NCBI RefSeq assembly: GCF_014874065.1
Contig: NZ_JADBEE010000001.1
Span: 62,001-126,000, forward strand
Source of the DNA: Nesterenkonia halotolerans
GTDB lineage: Bacteria; Actinomycetota; Actinomycetes; Actinomycetales; Micrococcaceae
Direction of reading: 5' to 3'
Length of the DNA: 64,000 nt
Below, in pieces: positions 20,443-29,669 of this stretch. Position numbers and translations under genes: made by a program. Below the pieces are notes generated by a model. That model saw nothing but the letters and a program-made list of their open reading frames with translations. It was not told the origin of the DNA and searched no databases. Every line of letters begins with the position of its first letter. The stretch's first letter is position 1.

Positions 20443-21642
20443 CTATCGTGCGTCTTGGCGGCGGATCAGGACCTCGCGGGTCAGCAGCATGACGGCAGCC
20501 GCGGTGGGAATTGCCATGAGCGCGCCGAGCACACCGAGCAGTGTGCCCCCGGCGAGCACCGAGATCACGACGACGGCGGCCGGGATCCGCACGGCGTGCG
20601 CCATGATTCGTGGCGAGACCAGGTACGCCTCGACCTGCAGATAGACGAAGTAGATCGCCGCGAAGGTCGCCGCGGTCTGCCAGTCCACGGTCAGCGCCAC
20701 GAGGGTGACCAGTGTGCCGCCGGTGACCGGGCCCACCAGCGGGATGAAGGCCAGAACCCCCGCGACCACGGCGAAGAGCACCCCGAAGGGAACACCCGCG
20801 ATGCTGATCGCGATGAAGGCGACCACCCCGTTGAGCGCGGCCACGAAGGCCTGGCCCATCACATAGTGCCCGACCCCGTCGAGGATCCGATCCCCCAGAT
20901 GCTGCACCCGCTCCCGCGAGGAGCGCGGCGCCAGCCGGTAGCTCCAGGCGGTCATCACCGGCAGCGAGGACAGGAAGTAGATGGCCAGCACGAAGACGAC
21001 CAGCGTGCCAAGCGCCGTGGTGAGGATGGCGGTCCCCACCCCGAAGAGTCCGCCCAGGGCGTTGGTGACATTGCCGGGATCCGAGATGAACCGATTGACC
21101 TCCGCGTCGATGATCTCTTGGACCTGGAAGTCCTCATCGATGCGTTCGAACCACTCTGAGCTCGAGATGCCCTCGACCAGCCGGGGAAGGGATCCGAGAA
21201 AGGTGCTGGTCTGCTCGGTGACCATGGGCGCCAGGGCGGCGATGACCGTGGAGACCACACCGAGGAAGACTGTGATGGTGACCGCGACCCCGGCCGGGCG
21301 GGGGAAGCCCGCGCGTTCCAGGCTTCGCACCACCGGATCCAGACCGATGGCGATGAATAGCGCCGCCGCGATCCAGACCAGCAGCTGCGTGTTGGCCTGG
21401 GCGACGTAGAAGACCAGCAGTGCCAGTCCGACGCCGACGGCGAGCATGAACCCGGTATAGATCGGGCGGGAGGCGTAGGTGGCGGCCTTCTCCATCGTTC
21501 CCGCGGCGACAGGAGGCAGACCATACCGGTCCAGCTCCGCCACCGGTCGGCGCGGGGCGCGCTTCGGGCGGCGCAGCCGGTAACGGCGTGCAAGGCCGCG
21601 AAGTCGGGCCTTGGGCGGCGGGTTCCGCTCGGAGTCTGTCAC
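20443..21642 (-). CDS. AI-2E family transporter
   Basis: A 399-residue membrane protein of the TqsA/YhhT-like AI-2E family. About eight hydrophobic segments are visible, with the family's paired N-terminal helices (FMLAVGVGLALLVFYVAQ), a central soluble region and the conserved C-terminal block around FIPLVGPVTGGTLVTLVAL. The N-terminal 50 residues are basic and cytoplasmic. Members include autoinducer-2 exporters and Na+/H+ antiporters, so the substrate cannot be named. The gene is convergent with the 103-aa gene and has a TAGGCT box 6 bases before its GTG start. Confidence 0.85.
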   Translation of the reverse strand: MTDSERNPPPKARLRGLARRYRLRRPKRAPRRPVAELDRYGLPPVAAGTMEKAATYASRPIYTGFMLAVGVGLALLVFYVAQANTQLLVWIAAALFIAIGLDPVVRSLERAGFPRPAGVAVTITVFLGVVSTVIAALAPMVTEQTSTFLGSLPRLVEGISSSEWFERIDEDFQVQEIIDAEVNRFISDPGNVTNALGGLFGVGTAILTTALGTLVVFVLAIYFLSSLPVMTAWSYRLAPRSSRERVQHLGDRILDGVGHYVMGQAFVAALNGVVAFIAISIAGVPFGVLFAVVAGVLAFIPLVGPVTGGTLVTLVALTVDWQTAATFAAIYFVYLQVEAYLVSPRIMAHAVRIPAAVVVISVLAGGTLLGVLGALMAIPTAAAVMLLTREVLIRRQDAR

Positions 21643-21648
21643 GCGTTC

Positions 21649-21654
21649 AGCCTA
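21649..21654 (-). promoter_or_regulatory. Leaderless-type -10 box of AI-2E transporter gene
   Basis: TAGGCT on the minus strand, 6 bases upstream of the GTG start at 21642, with no ribosome-binding purine run. Confidence 0.5.
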
Positions 21655-21789
21655 TCCATCTGCCGGGCCGGGATCTGCATTGACGCGCGTCGGACCGTCC
21701 AGCCGATACCCAGACTGTGATCTTATTGTTATCTTCGGTATTCTAGACCGCTGGACCCCTCGCCTCCCCCGATCAAGGACTTCTCACCC

Positions 21790-23898
21790 GTGCGCTTTCC
21801 CGCTTCCATCATCACTTTCATTCTGGGCCTGCTGCTGGCAGGGATAGGAGTGGGCCTGTTGACCGTCTGGGCCTCCGACGAGGTCCCCACCGCGCAGACA
21901 CAGCAGGTGGACGAGGCGCCGCTCACCGTGATCAGCGACGATCTGATCGACGAAGAGGCTCAGCGCGAAGAGTTCATGATCTCGGCCGAGGGGGAGTACA
22001 CCCTGGCCCTTGCACGCACCCAGGACATCGAAGCCTGGGTCGGCGACGCCGCTCACGTCACCATCGGAGCGGTCCAAGAGGGCCAGGACGATGCTGAGGC
22101 CACCATCGAGACGCAGTTCGTCGAGGGCGAGGCCACCGTGCCGGATCCCGCCGATTCGGACCTCTGGGTGGCAAGCGAGACCACCGAGGGGGACCTGCGC
22201 TACGGCTGGAGCGCACCGGACGACAGCGGCGACTGGAGCCTGCTGATGTTCCGTGACGGCGAGCAGCCGGCTCCCAGCACCGTCAGCGTCGAGCTGGAGG
22301 AAGAGTCCGATCACCTGGTCGGCACCGTGCTGATCGTGCTCGGCGCGCTGCTGGTTCTGCTGGGGCTCTTCCTGTTCCTGCGCTCACGCAAGTCCCGCGA
22401 CGCGAAGCGTGGCGAGAAGTTCGACCGTCGCGAGGGCAAGAACCGGACCGCAGCGACTACCGGGATCGGCTCCGCGCCGTCCGCGGCTGCCTCCGGCACC
22501 GAGTCCAGCGGCACTGCGCAGGGCATCGCCGGCGTCGCTCTGGGCGCCGCCACGGTGAGCACCAACGACGCCGCGGAGGACGACAGCCACACGGTGGAGG
22601 GTGACACCGACACCGCGGCGACCGGACATGACGAGACCGGAACACTGGCCGCATCCACGGAGGACGAGATGACGCACCAGCCGCACACCACGGACGCGGA
22701 CCCCACCGAGGTCCACCCCCAGGTCCCCACCGAGGAACCGCGCGAATCTTCCGAGGATCCCGACGCGACCGGCATCATCGAGCCCATCGATTCGGATCCG
22801 GCCGACGCCGACACGCTCCACACTGAGGCGCCCGAGGCCCAGAACCCCGAGGACGGCACGGACGGCACCGAGGGGCGCACCTGGCGCAGTCGATCGGTGG
22901 CCACTGCCGCGGCGCTCTCCCTTGCGCTGAGCCCCGCCGTGCTGGCGTCCGACGCCGAGCCCACTCCGGGTGAGAGTGAGCAGACAGAAGACGTCGAAGC
23001 CGACGAGGTGGAGCCCGACGACGACGCCGGCTATTCCGTCCTGCTGGAATCTCAGCTGCAGGGCATCATCGACGACATCGCCGAGCACACCACTGAGGCC
23101 GATGAAGCCTTCGACGCCGAGCTTCTTGCTCCTCGAGTCTCCGGCAACGCCGAGACGGTCCGGGAGCTGACCTACCGCAATCATGAGCTCGACGAGGATG
23201 TCATGCCCGATGCCATCGGCACCGAGATCCTCAGCGCGGCCGTCACCTCCGGCAGCGACTTCCCGCGCCAGGCGGTGGTCATCACTCAGGAGGCCGAGGC
23301 TGAGATCCCTCAGGTGCTGGTGATCGAGCAGGCCTCCCCACGGGAGAACTACGAGCTCATCCAGTCGGTGCTCATGGTCCCGGGCACCGAGTTCCCCGCC
23401 ATCTCCGCCGAGGACGGCGGCGTGGAATCCGTCGATCCCACGGAGGAGGAGGCTGTGTTCGCCGCGAACCACGCCATGGAGCGTACGGCGGTCTTCCTGA
23501 ACAACAGCGAGTACTACTTCGGCAACAATGTCGAAGACAACGCCTACATCGAGGATCTCCAGGCGTACCAGGACGAGCTGCGCGAGAGCGCCGAGGACCT
23601 CGAGATCTCCTACACCCGTCCACTCATCGGTGAGGGCTCCACCGCGATGCGTCTTCCGGATGGCTCCGTGCTCGCCGTGGGCAGCTTCGACTCGACCACT
23701 CAGCTTCGCCCGGAGGATGGTGCCTCCATCAACTTCTCCGGCGTGAGCGCAGAGCTGGCCGAGACCGAGTCCACCACCGCAGATGCAGACATCATCAACC
23801 GCGAATCGATGATCCTGCACATCCCGGCCGAGAACGACGAGAAGGTCGTGGTCCTGGGCGTCCACGATATTGTGAACGAGGTCAATATCCTCGACTGA
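21790..23898 (+). CDS. Large three-TM membrane protein of unknown function
   Basis: A 702-residue, strongly acidic protein. TM helix 1 lies at about residues 7-28 and is followed by an extracytoplasmic segment of about 145 residues. TM 2 is near 176-198. A cytoplasmic Thr/Glu/Asp-rich linker runs to about 362, then comes a signal-peptide-like hydrophobic segment near 367-386 (preceded by RTWRSRS and ending AVLAS). The C-terminal domain of about 310 residues would lie outside the cell. That domain resembles, from memory, an actinobacterial domain of unknown function (DUF8094). The GTG 21790 start is supported by the hydrophobic N-terminus; TATTCT at 21739-21744 is a possible -10. The YbbN-like gene follows after 66 bases. 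Confidence 0.7.
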   Translation: MRFPASIITFILGLLLAGIGVGLLTVWASDEVPTAQTQQVDEAPLTVISDDLIDEEAQREEFMISAEGEYTLALARTQDIEAWVGDAAHVTIGAVQEGQDDAEATIETQFVEGEATVPDPADSDLWVASETTEGDLRYGWSAPDDSGDWSLLMFRDGEQPAPSTVSVELEEESDHLVGTVLIVLGALLVLLGLFLFLRSRKSRDAKRGEKFDRREGKNRTAATTGIGSAPSAAASGTESSGTAQGIAGVALGAATVSTNDAAEDDSHTVEGDTDTAATGHDETGTLAASTEDEMTHQPHTTDADPTEVHPQVPTEEPRESSEDPDATGIIEPIDSDPADADTLHTEAPEAQNPEDGTDGTEGRTWRSRSVATAAALSLALSPAVLASDAEPTPGESEQTEDVEADEVEPDDDAGYSVLLESQLQGIIDDIAEHTTEADEAFDAELLAPRVSGNAETVRELTYRNHELDEDVMPDAIGTEILSAAVTSGSDFPRQAVVITQEAEAEIPQVLVIEQASPRENYELIQSVLMVPGTEFPAISAEDGGVESVDPTEEEAVFAANHAMERTAVFLNNSEYYFGNNVEDNAYIEDLQAYQDELRESAEDLEISYTRPLIGEGSTAMRLPDGSVLAVGSFDSTTQLRPEDGASINFSGVSAELAETESTTADADIINRESMILHIPAENDEKVVVLGVHDIVNEVNILD

Positions 23899-23964
23899 TC
23901 TCCGCACCAGGAGATTCGTCCCCAGGTCCGCCACGATGGACGCCGACGCGCAAGGAGAGCTGCA

Positions 23965-24927
23965 GTGACAGATTCCGCTCAGGAGCCACAGTCTCGACGA
24001 GTCGATACCAGGGGAGCGGTGGATCTCTCCGCCCTCGCCCCCTCCCCGGCGCAGGCTGCGCCTCAGGGTGCAGGGGCACCACCGGCGGGGTCTTCGGCTG
24101 ACAGCTGGGCCGTGGCGGTGCAGCCGCAGCAGCTCCAGCAGGTGGTGGAGCTTTCTTCGCAGGCGCCGGTGATCGTGCTGATCTTCGGTGCGGACGCCGC
24201 CTCGGCGACCATGAAGACGACCCTCGAGGATCTCGTCGACGCCCAGCAGGGCCGCATCCTGCTTGCCGAGATCGACGCCTCCGCCCATCCTGAACTGGCC
24301 CAGAGTGCTGACCAGGTTCCGGTGGCGACCGCCTTCATCGGAGGCAGGCCGGTGGGGGAGTTCGACTCCTCGGTGCCCAGCGAACAGCTGGGTCAGCTGG
24401 TGACCCAGATGGTCCAGATGGCCACCCAGAACGGCATGACCCAGAAGCTTCCGCCGCAGTCCACGAGGGCCGCCCAGGGTGCGGAGGGGTCCGAGGCTCC
24501 GGCGGAGCCAGAGCTGCCCCCGCTGCACCAGGAGGCGCAGGACGCCCTGGAGGCAGGGGACTACGCGAAGGCCGCCGCAGCCTACGAGCGTGCGATCAAG
24601 GAGAAGCCCGACGACGAGGACGCGAAGATCGGTCTTGCGCAGGTGAAGCTGCTGCGGCGCACCGCAGGTGTCGACATCGCGCAGACTCGTCAGCTCGGGG
24701 CCGATCAGCCCGATGACGTCCAGGCACAGATCGCGGTGGCCGACGTCGACATCCTCGGCGGCCATGTCGAGGACGGTCTGTCCCGGCTCGTCCGGTTCAT
24801 CCAGACCCACTTCGGTGAGGACCGAGAAGCCGCGCGCGCTCACCTGGTGGAGCTGTATTCCATCGTCGGTGACAGCGATCCTCGCGTGTCGAGCTCGCGC
24901 AAACAGCTCGCACGCGCCCTGTTCTGA
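23965..24927 (+). CDS. YbbN-like thioredoxin-fold/TPR protein
   Basis: A 320-residue protein with a low-complexity N-terminus (about 1-45), a thioredoxin-like domain (about 50-155) and C-terminal tetratricopeptide-like helices. The thioredoxin fold has lost its CxxC: the position reads FGADAASATM, while the cis-proline region QVPVATAFIGG remains. It is therefore a non-redox holdase or co-chaperone of the YbbN/CnoX type, similar to Rv1324. AAGGAGAG precedes the GTG start. It lies 66 bases downstream of the three-TM gene and is probably co-transcribed. Confidence 0.85.
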   Translation: MTDSAQEPQSRRVDTRGAVDLSALAPSPAQAAPQGAGAPPAGSSADSWAVAVQPQQLQQVVELSSQAPVIVLIFGADAASATMKTTLEDLVDAQQGRILLAEIDASAHPELAQSADQVPVATAFIGGRPVGEFDSSVPSEQLGQLVTQMVQMATQNGMTQKLPPQSTRAAQGAEGSEAPAEPELPPLHQEAQDALEAGDYAKAAAAYERAIKEKPDDEDAKIGLAQVKLLRRTAGVDIAQTRQLGADQPDDVQAQIAVADVDILGGHVEDGLSRLVRFIQTHFGEDREAARAHLVELYSIVGDSDPRVSSSRKQLARALF

Positions 24928-25004
24928 GTCCTGCCCCCGTGGCGTCAGGGTTCCGACAGAAAATGTACGCCTCAGGACTGAGGCAGGGTCTGACCTGGGC
25001 TGTG

Positions 25005-25010
25005 TAGGCT
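25005..25010 (+). promoter_or_regulatory. Leaderless-type -10 box of ABC exporter genes
   Basis: TAGGCT, 7 bases upstream of ATG 25018, with no Shine-Dalgarno. Confidence 0.5.
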
Positions 25011-25017
25011 CATCTGC

Positions 25018-25788
25018 ATGAGTGCCCCCAGCCTGACGACGCCCGCCCTGCGGTTGAACGGATTGTCCAAACGATTCGGACAGACACCCGCCGTAGAGGA
25101 CCTGCACCTCGACGTTCCCCGCGGATCCTTCTACGGATTCGTCGGTCCCAACGGAGCGGGCAAGACCACCACGCTCTCCATGGCCACCGGGCTGCTGCGC
25201 CCCGATGCTGGCACCGCAGAGGTGGTCGGCGTCGACGTCTGGGCACGACCCAGCGAGGCCAAGCGCAGCATGGGTGTGCTGGCGGACGGCGTGCTGCTCT
25301 TCAACAAGCTCACCGGAGCCCAGCTGGTGACCTATGCCGGTCTGCTCCGTGGCATGGACCGGGAGACCGTGCAGGAACGCACGGCCGATCTGCTGCGCGT
25401 CCTCGGTCTTCAGGACGCGGCCGGAAAGCTGGTGCAGGACTATTCGGCAGGCATGACCAAGAAGATCGCGCTGGCCTCGGCCATGGTCCACGCCCCGGAG
25501 CTGCTGGTGCTCGATGAACCCTTCGAGGCAGTGGACCCGGTCTCCGCACGCACCATCCGGGGACTGCTGGAGTCCTACGTCGCCTCCGGCGGCACGGTGA
25601 TCCTCTCGAGTCACGTGATGGATCTGGTCCAGCGCATGTGCTCCCATGTGGGGATCATCTCGGAGGGACGGCTGCTCGCCTCGGGGACGCTGCAGGAGGT
25701 CCAGGGCGACGTCGACCTCGAGACCCGGTTCGTCGAGCTGGTCGGGCTTGAAGGCGGAGATCAGGAGCTCTCGTGGTTGCGGCTCTGA
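25018..25788 (+). CDS. ABC transporter ATP-binding protein (exporter type)
   Basis: A 256-residue ATPase with Walker A GPNGAGKT (about residues 43-50), a divergent signature DYSAGMTKK in place of LSGGQ, and Walker B LLVLDEPFEAVD. The DPVSARTIRGLL segment is typical of ABC-2 type drug or lipid exporters. It overlaps the permease gene by 16 bases, so the two form a single ABC-2 unit. Nothing in the sequence names the substrate. Confidence 0.92.
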   Translation: MSAPSLTTPALRLNGLSKRFGQTPAVEDLHLDVPRGSFYGFVGPNGAGKTTTLSMATGLLRPDAGTAEVVGVDVWARPSEAKRSMGVLADGVLLFNKLTGAQLVTYAGLLRGMDRETVQERTADLLRVLGLQDAAGKLVQDYSAGMTKKIALASAMVHAPELLVLDEPFEAVDPVSARTIRGLLESYVASGGTVILSSHVMDLVQRMCSHVGIISEGRLLASGTLQEVQGDVDLETRFVELVGLEGGDQELSWLRL

Positions 25789-27353
25789 TCCGGCTCAAGA
25801 AGGACCTCACGTTCAACAGCTTCGGCCAGTCCGCCTGGCATATCCTCGGGACGGTCTTCGCCGGGCTCTATGGCCTCGGCATCGTCGTGATGCTCTTCGT
25901 GCTGCAGGTCGGCTCGGGCAGCCCCGCAGAGGTGGACCCAGAGATGGTCCGCACCGTGAGTGTGCTCATGGGCTCTGCGGTGTTCCTGCTGTGGCTGATC
26001 CTGCCGGTGTTCATCTCTGGTGCGGACACCACCATGAATCCGCGCCAGTTCGTCACCTACGGGATTCCTCGCAGGTCGCTGATCCTGGGAATGGCGCTGA
26101 CCGGATTGATCTCCATCGGCGCCGTGCTGACCTTCATCTGGCTGATCGGTCAGGTCGCGCACTGGCGCTGGGATCCGGCGGCGGCCCTCACCGCGGCGGT
26201 GACGCTGCCGCTGCTGCTGGTCAGCTTCAGTCTGGTCTCGCAGGCCGTGACCACCTCGATCAGCGCCTGGCTGAGCGGTCGCCGGGCACGTGACGTCCTG
26301 GCCATCCTCGCGCTGACGGTGATGGTGATGGCCTATCCGATCGTCGTCGGACTCGAGGCCGCCTTCTCCTCGCTCGAGGCCGCGCTTCCCGCCGTGGTGG
26401 ACTTCCTCGCCCTGACCCCGCTGGGTGCTGGAGCCGCCATGCCCGCAGATGCGGCCGCGGGGAACTGGGCGGCCCTGGCTCTGCGCCTGCTCATCATGGC
26501 GGCCACGCTCGGGGTGGCGGTGCTCGTCATCCGGGCAGGGCTGGTGAAGATCACCGAGCAGCCCTCGGTGCGGGGCTCCGCAGCTTCGAAGAGCGCCACC
26601 GGAGTGGGCCTGTTCGAACGATTCCCAGCCACGCCCTGGGGAGCGGTGGCGGCACGGGCCACCACCTATTGGCTCAAAGACACGCGATACGGCGGCACGC
26701 TCGTGGTGCTTCCCGCCCTCGTGATCCTCGCTGTGGTGATGTACTTCCAGTTTGACCAGCCCTGGGTGCTGCTCGCGCTCGGTCCGTTCTTCGGCCTGAC
26801 CCTGGGCTTCGCGATCTCGGCGGACATCTCCTATGACAACTCCGCCTTCGCCATGCATGTGACCACCGGCGTCAGCGGGGTCGCCGACCGGCTGGGGCGA
26901 CTCGTCGGACTGATGACCTTCGCGCTGCCGGTCACAGCGGTCACAGCTCTGGTGCCGGCGCTGTTGTTCACCGAGCCCGATGTCACATTGGTCCTCCTGG
27001 GGGTCAGCCTGGGCATGCTCGGCAGCGCCGCAGGGCTCTCCTGCCTGATCTCGGCGCGGTTCACCTATCCGGTGCCCAAGCCCGGTGACGGCCCGCTGAG
27101 TCAGCCCTCGGGATCCACCGGACGGCTGATGGCGGTCCAGCTCGGGACCATGATCGCCTCGCTGCTGCTGATGCTCCCGGAGCTCGCCCTGGTCGCGGCA
27201 TGGCTGTTGGGAGACGTTTCATGGCTGGCCTGGGTGCTCGCGCTGGGATCGGTGCTCAAAGGCCTGGCCCTGTGCTGGGCGGGAGTGCGTGTGGGTGCCC
27301 GCGTCTATGAGCGCTCCCAGCCCGAGCTCTTCCAGCAGGTCATCCAGTACTAG
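25773..27353 (+). CDS. ABC exporter membrane protein
   Basis: A 526-residue polytopic protein with about twelve hydrophobic helices, partner of the ATPase it overlaps. Its central cytoplasmic segment (around residues 250-300) contains a conserved-looking YWLKDTRY motif seen in actinobacterial ABC-2 permeases. The hydrophobic profile suggests two homologous halves. GTG 25773 lies inside the ATPase gene, so translation is coupled. The substrate is unknown. Confidence 0.88.
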   Translation: MVAALIRLKKDLTFNSFGQSAWHILGTVFAGLYGLGIVVMLFVLQVGSGSPAEVDPEMVRTVSVLMGSAVFLLWLILPVFISGADTTMNPRQFVTYGIPRRSLILGMALTGLISIGAVLTFIWLIGQVAHWRWDPAAALTAAVTLPLLLVSFSLVSQAVTTSISAWLSGRRARDVLAILALTVMVMAYPIVVGLEAAFSSLEAALPAVVDFLALTPLGAGAAMPADAAAGNWAALALRLLIMAATLGVAVLVIRAGLVKITEQPSVRGSAASKSATGVGLFERFPATPWGAVAARATTYWLKDTRYGGTLVVLPALVILAVVMYFQFDQPWVLLALGPFFGLTLGFAISADISYDNSAFAMHVTTGVSGVADRLGRLVGLMTFALPVTAVTALVPALLFTEPDVTLVLLGVSLGMLGSAAGLSCLISARFTYPVPKPGDGPLSQPSGSTGRLMAVQLGTMIASLLLMLPELALVAAWLLGDVSWLAWVLALGSVLKGLALCWAGVRVGARVYERSQPELFQQVIQY

Positions 27354-27399
27354 ACCGGCGGATCCTGGCGGGGTGGATGATCTGCGCGCCGAGGCTCGG

Positions 27400-27405
27400 T
27401 AGAAT
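27400..27405 (+). promoter_or_regulatory. Leaderless-type -10 box of DUF3039 gene
   Basis: TAGAAT, 7 bases upstream of ATG 27413. This placement is the reason for choosing 27413 over the in-frame ATG codons at 27377 and 27404. Confidence 0.55.
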
Positions 27406-27412
27406 GGACTCC

Positions 27413-27829
27413 ATGATGGTCAATGAGAATGGATTCCTCCCTGCTGATGTCCACCCCAGCCTGCGGAGTTCACGCCTGGACCGGCCCGTCCGCATGCATA
27501 CCGCGGATCCCGACGCCGCTCCGGCCCCCGGTGGTGCCGCCACGATTGAGCGCGAGCATCAGGAGCAGCTCTCGGAGCCCGGCGACCACGAGCGCTTTGC
27601 CCACTACGTGAACAAGAATCGCATCATGGAGTCAGCATTGGAGGGCGGTGCCGTGGTCGCGCTCTGCGGCAAGGTCTGGACTCCCTCCCGCGACCCGCAG
27701 AAGTTCCCGGTCTGCCCGGAATGCAAAGAGATCTACGAAGAGATGCAGGGCGGAGACGGCGACGGCGAGGGCAAGTCCGGCGGCGACTCCGGCGGCAAGC
27801 GTGGCTTCTTCGGCTTCGGCCGCAGCTGA
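27413..27829 (+). CDS. DUF3039 family protein
   Basis: A 138-residue actinobacterial protein of unknown function. The conserved core is HYVNKNRIMESAL followed by ALCGKVWTP and CPECKEIY, whose cysteines could bind zinc. The N-terminal 60 residues and the Gly/Asp/Lys-rich tail are low complexity. In many actinobacteria this family sits beside the helicase gene that follows here after 21 bases, which hints at linked function or just conserved order. Confidence 0.8.
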   Translation: MMVNENGFLPADVHPSLRSSRLDRPVRMHTADPDAAPAPGGAATIEREHQEQLSEPGDHERFAHYVNKNRIMESALEGGAVVALCGKVWTPSRDPQKFPVCPECKEIYEEMQGGDGDGEGKSGGDSGGKRGFFGFGRS

Positions 27830-27836
27830 TCCCCGC

Positions 27837-27842
27837 TAATCT
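27837..27842 (+). promoter_or_regulatory. Possible leaderless -10 box of helicase gene
   Basis: TAATCT lies 8 bases before GTG 27851; no Shine-Dalgarno is visible. Co-transcription with the DUF3039 gene is also possible. Confidence 0.35.
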
Positions 27843-27850
27843 ACGACACT

Positions 27851-29638
27851 GTGGAGCAGTTTGAGACGCTGTTCGACGTCGGCACCGACGTCGGCAGATC
27901 CCTTCCCCCGGTCTATCCCCACCGCGCGGCGCACGGCACCGCCGGCACTCTGCGGCAATGGCAGCAGGAGGCCCTGGACCGCTACATCCAGAAGCGGCAC
28001 AAGGACTTCCTCGCGGTCGCGACCCCTGGAGCCGGCAAGACCACCTTCGCGCTGCGCGTGGCCAAGCTGCTCGTGGAGTCCGGTGAGGTCAACCGCATCT
28101 ATGTGGTCGCCCCCACCGAACACCTCAAGCGCCAGTGGGCAGATGCCGCCGGGCGGGTGGGCCTTGCCCTGGACCCCAACTTCAAGAACTCCGACGGACG
28201 GCACGGACGCCAGTACATCGGCGTCGTCGTGACCTACGCGCAGGTGGCGAACAAGCCTGCGCTGCATCGGAACAAGACCGAGGCCGGCCGCACGCTGGTC
28301 ATCTTCGACGAGATCCACCATGCCGGTGACGCGCTGTCCTGGGGCGATGGTGTGCGTGAGGCCTTCGATCCGGCCGTGCGCCGTCTGGCACTGACGGGCA
28401 CCCCGTTCCGCTCCGACACCTCACCGATCCCGTTCGTGGAGTATGTGGAGGATGCCAGCGGGGTGCGCCGCTCCAAGGCGGACTACGCCTACAGCTATGG
28501 ACCCGCGCTGAAGGACCGTGTGGTGCGCCCGGTGGTCTTCATGGCCTATTCGGGGAACATGCGCTGGCGCACCTCCAGCGGCGAGGAGATGGAGGCCCAG
28601 CTCGGTGCCGCAGCCACCAAGGACATCACGAACCACGCCTGGCGCACGGCGCTGAACCCTGAGGGAGAGTGGATCCCCTCGGTGCTCAAGGCCGCGCATC
28701 AGCGACTGCTCAAGGTCCGCGACAAGATCGACGACGCCGGCGGCCTGGTCATCGCCACCGACCACGAAGCCGCCCGCGCCTATGCCGCCCAGCTCGATGA
28801 GCTCACCGGCCAGAAGACCACGGTGGTGCTCTCCGATGACAAGGACGCCTCGAACCGGATCGAGGAGTTCTCCGCGGACAGTTCCAAACTGTGGATGGTC
28901 GCCGTCCGCATGGTCTCGGAGGGGGTCGACGTCCCGCGGCTCTGCGTGGGTGTCTACGCGACCTCCACCTCCACCCCGCTGTTCTTCGCCCAGGCCGTGG
29001 GGCGCTTCGTGCGCCTGCGCAAGAAGGCAGAGGTCGCCTCGGTCTTCCTGCCCTCGGTCCCGGTGCTCACAGACCTGGCCAATGAGATGGAGCAGGAGCG
29101 CGATCACGCCCTGGACGTGCCGCGCACCGCGGCAGAAGACGCCGAGGAGAACCTCGACGACGACCTGCTCGAAGAGGCGAACCGAGAGGAACGCGGCTCC
29201 GAGGCGATGGACCGCGGAGAGTTCGCCGCACTGCACTCCAATGCCGCCTTCGACAAGGTCCTCTTCGAGGGCAACGAGTTCGGGCTCGGCGGTGCCATGG
29301 GATCAGAGGAGGAGATGGACTTCCTCGGCATCCCCGGACTGCTGGAGCCCGAGCAGGTCTCCACTCTGCTGCGTCAGCACCAGGCGGATCAGCTGCGCCG
29401 CAAGCCGCAGGACTCCGCCGCCGCCGAACCGGTGGTGGACCACCGTCAGCTCAAGTCTCTGCGCGCGACGCTGAACAAGTCGGTCTCGGCCTATGCGGCC
29501 AAGACCGGCATGCACCAGGGCAGCATCCACACGAAGCTTCGGGACGCCTGTGGGGGACCGGCAGTGGGTCAGGCCACGCAGGCCCAGCTGGAGCAGCGGC
29601 TGAAGAAGATCCAGATGTGGTTCGTGGGACGGAAATGA
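27851..29638 (+). CDS. Superfamily 2 DEAD/DEAH-box helicase
   Basis: A 595-residue DNA or RNA helicase-like ATPase. Visible motifs are the Q-like LRQWQQEAL, Walker A ATPGAGKTT (about residues 56-64), motif II FDEIHH, motif III LTGTPFR and a C-terminal RecA lobe with VSEGVDVPRL and QAVGRFVR (motif VI). The C-terminal 170 residues are acidic then helical, and carry no domain I know. This gene is conserved downstream of DUF3039 in actinobacteria. The partner nucleic acid is not evident. Confidence 0.88.
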   Translation: MEQFETLFDVGTDVGRSLPPVYPHRAAHGTAGTLRQWQQEALDRYIQKRHKDFLAVATPGAGKTTFALRVAKLLVESGEVNRIYVVAPTEHLKRQWADAAGRVGLALDPNFKNSDGRHGRQYIGVVVTYAQVANKPALHRNKTEAGRTLVIFDEIHHAGDALSWGDGVREAFDPAVRRLALTGTPFRSDTSPIPFVEYVEDASGVRRSKADYAYSYGPALKDRVVRPVVFMAYSGNMRWRTSSGEEMEAQLGAAATKDITNHAWRTALNPEGEWIPSVLKAAHQRLLKVRDKIDDAGGLVIATDHEAARAYAAQLDELTGQKTTVVLSDDKDASNRIEEFSADSSKLWMVAVRMVSEGVDVPRLCVGVYATSTSTPLFFAQAVGRFVRLRKKAEVASVFLPSVPVLTDLANEMEQERDHALDVPRTAAEDAEENLDDDLLEEANREERGSEAMDRGEFAALHSNAAFDKVLFEGNEFGLGGAMGSEEEMDFLGIPGLLEPEQVSTLLRQHQADQLRRKPQDSAAAEPVVDHRQLKSLRATLNKSVSAYAAKTGMHQGSIHTKLRDACGGPAVGQATQAQLEQRLKKIQMWFVGRK

Positions 29639-29652
29639 CCCGCCGCGGCGGG
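29639..29652. terminator. GC palindrome between convergent helicase and pncA genes
   Basis: A perfect 14-base palindrome, CCCGCCGCGGCGGG, immediately after the helicase stop and 18 bases before the end of pncA. It could fold as a short hairpin on either strand; there is no T-tract. Confidence 0.4.
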
Positions 29653-29669
29653 GCTGCAGGTCCTGGGGG

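Noticed and set aside
22384..25647. A 1087-codon open frame on the minus strand
   Set aside because: It runs antisense through the three-TM, YbbN-like and ABC ATPase genes, all of which have real domains; high GC makes such frames common. Its predicted product is His/Gly/Arg-rich and matches no family.
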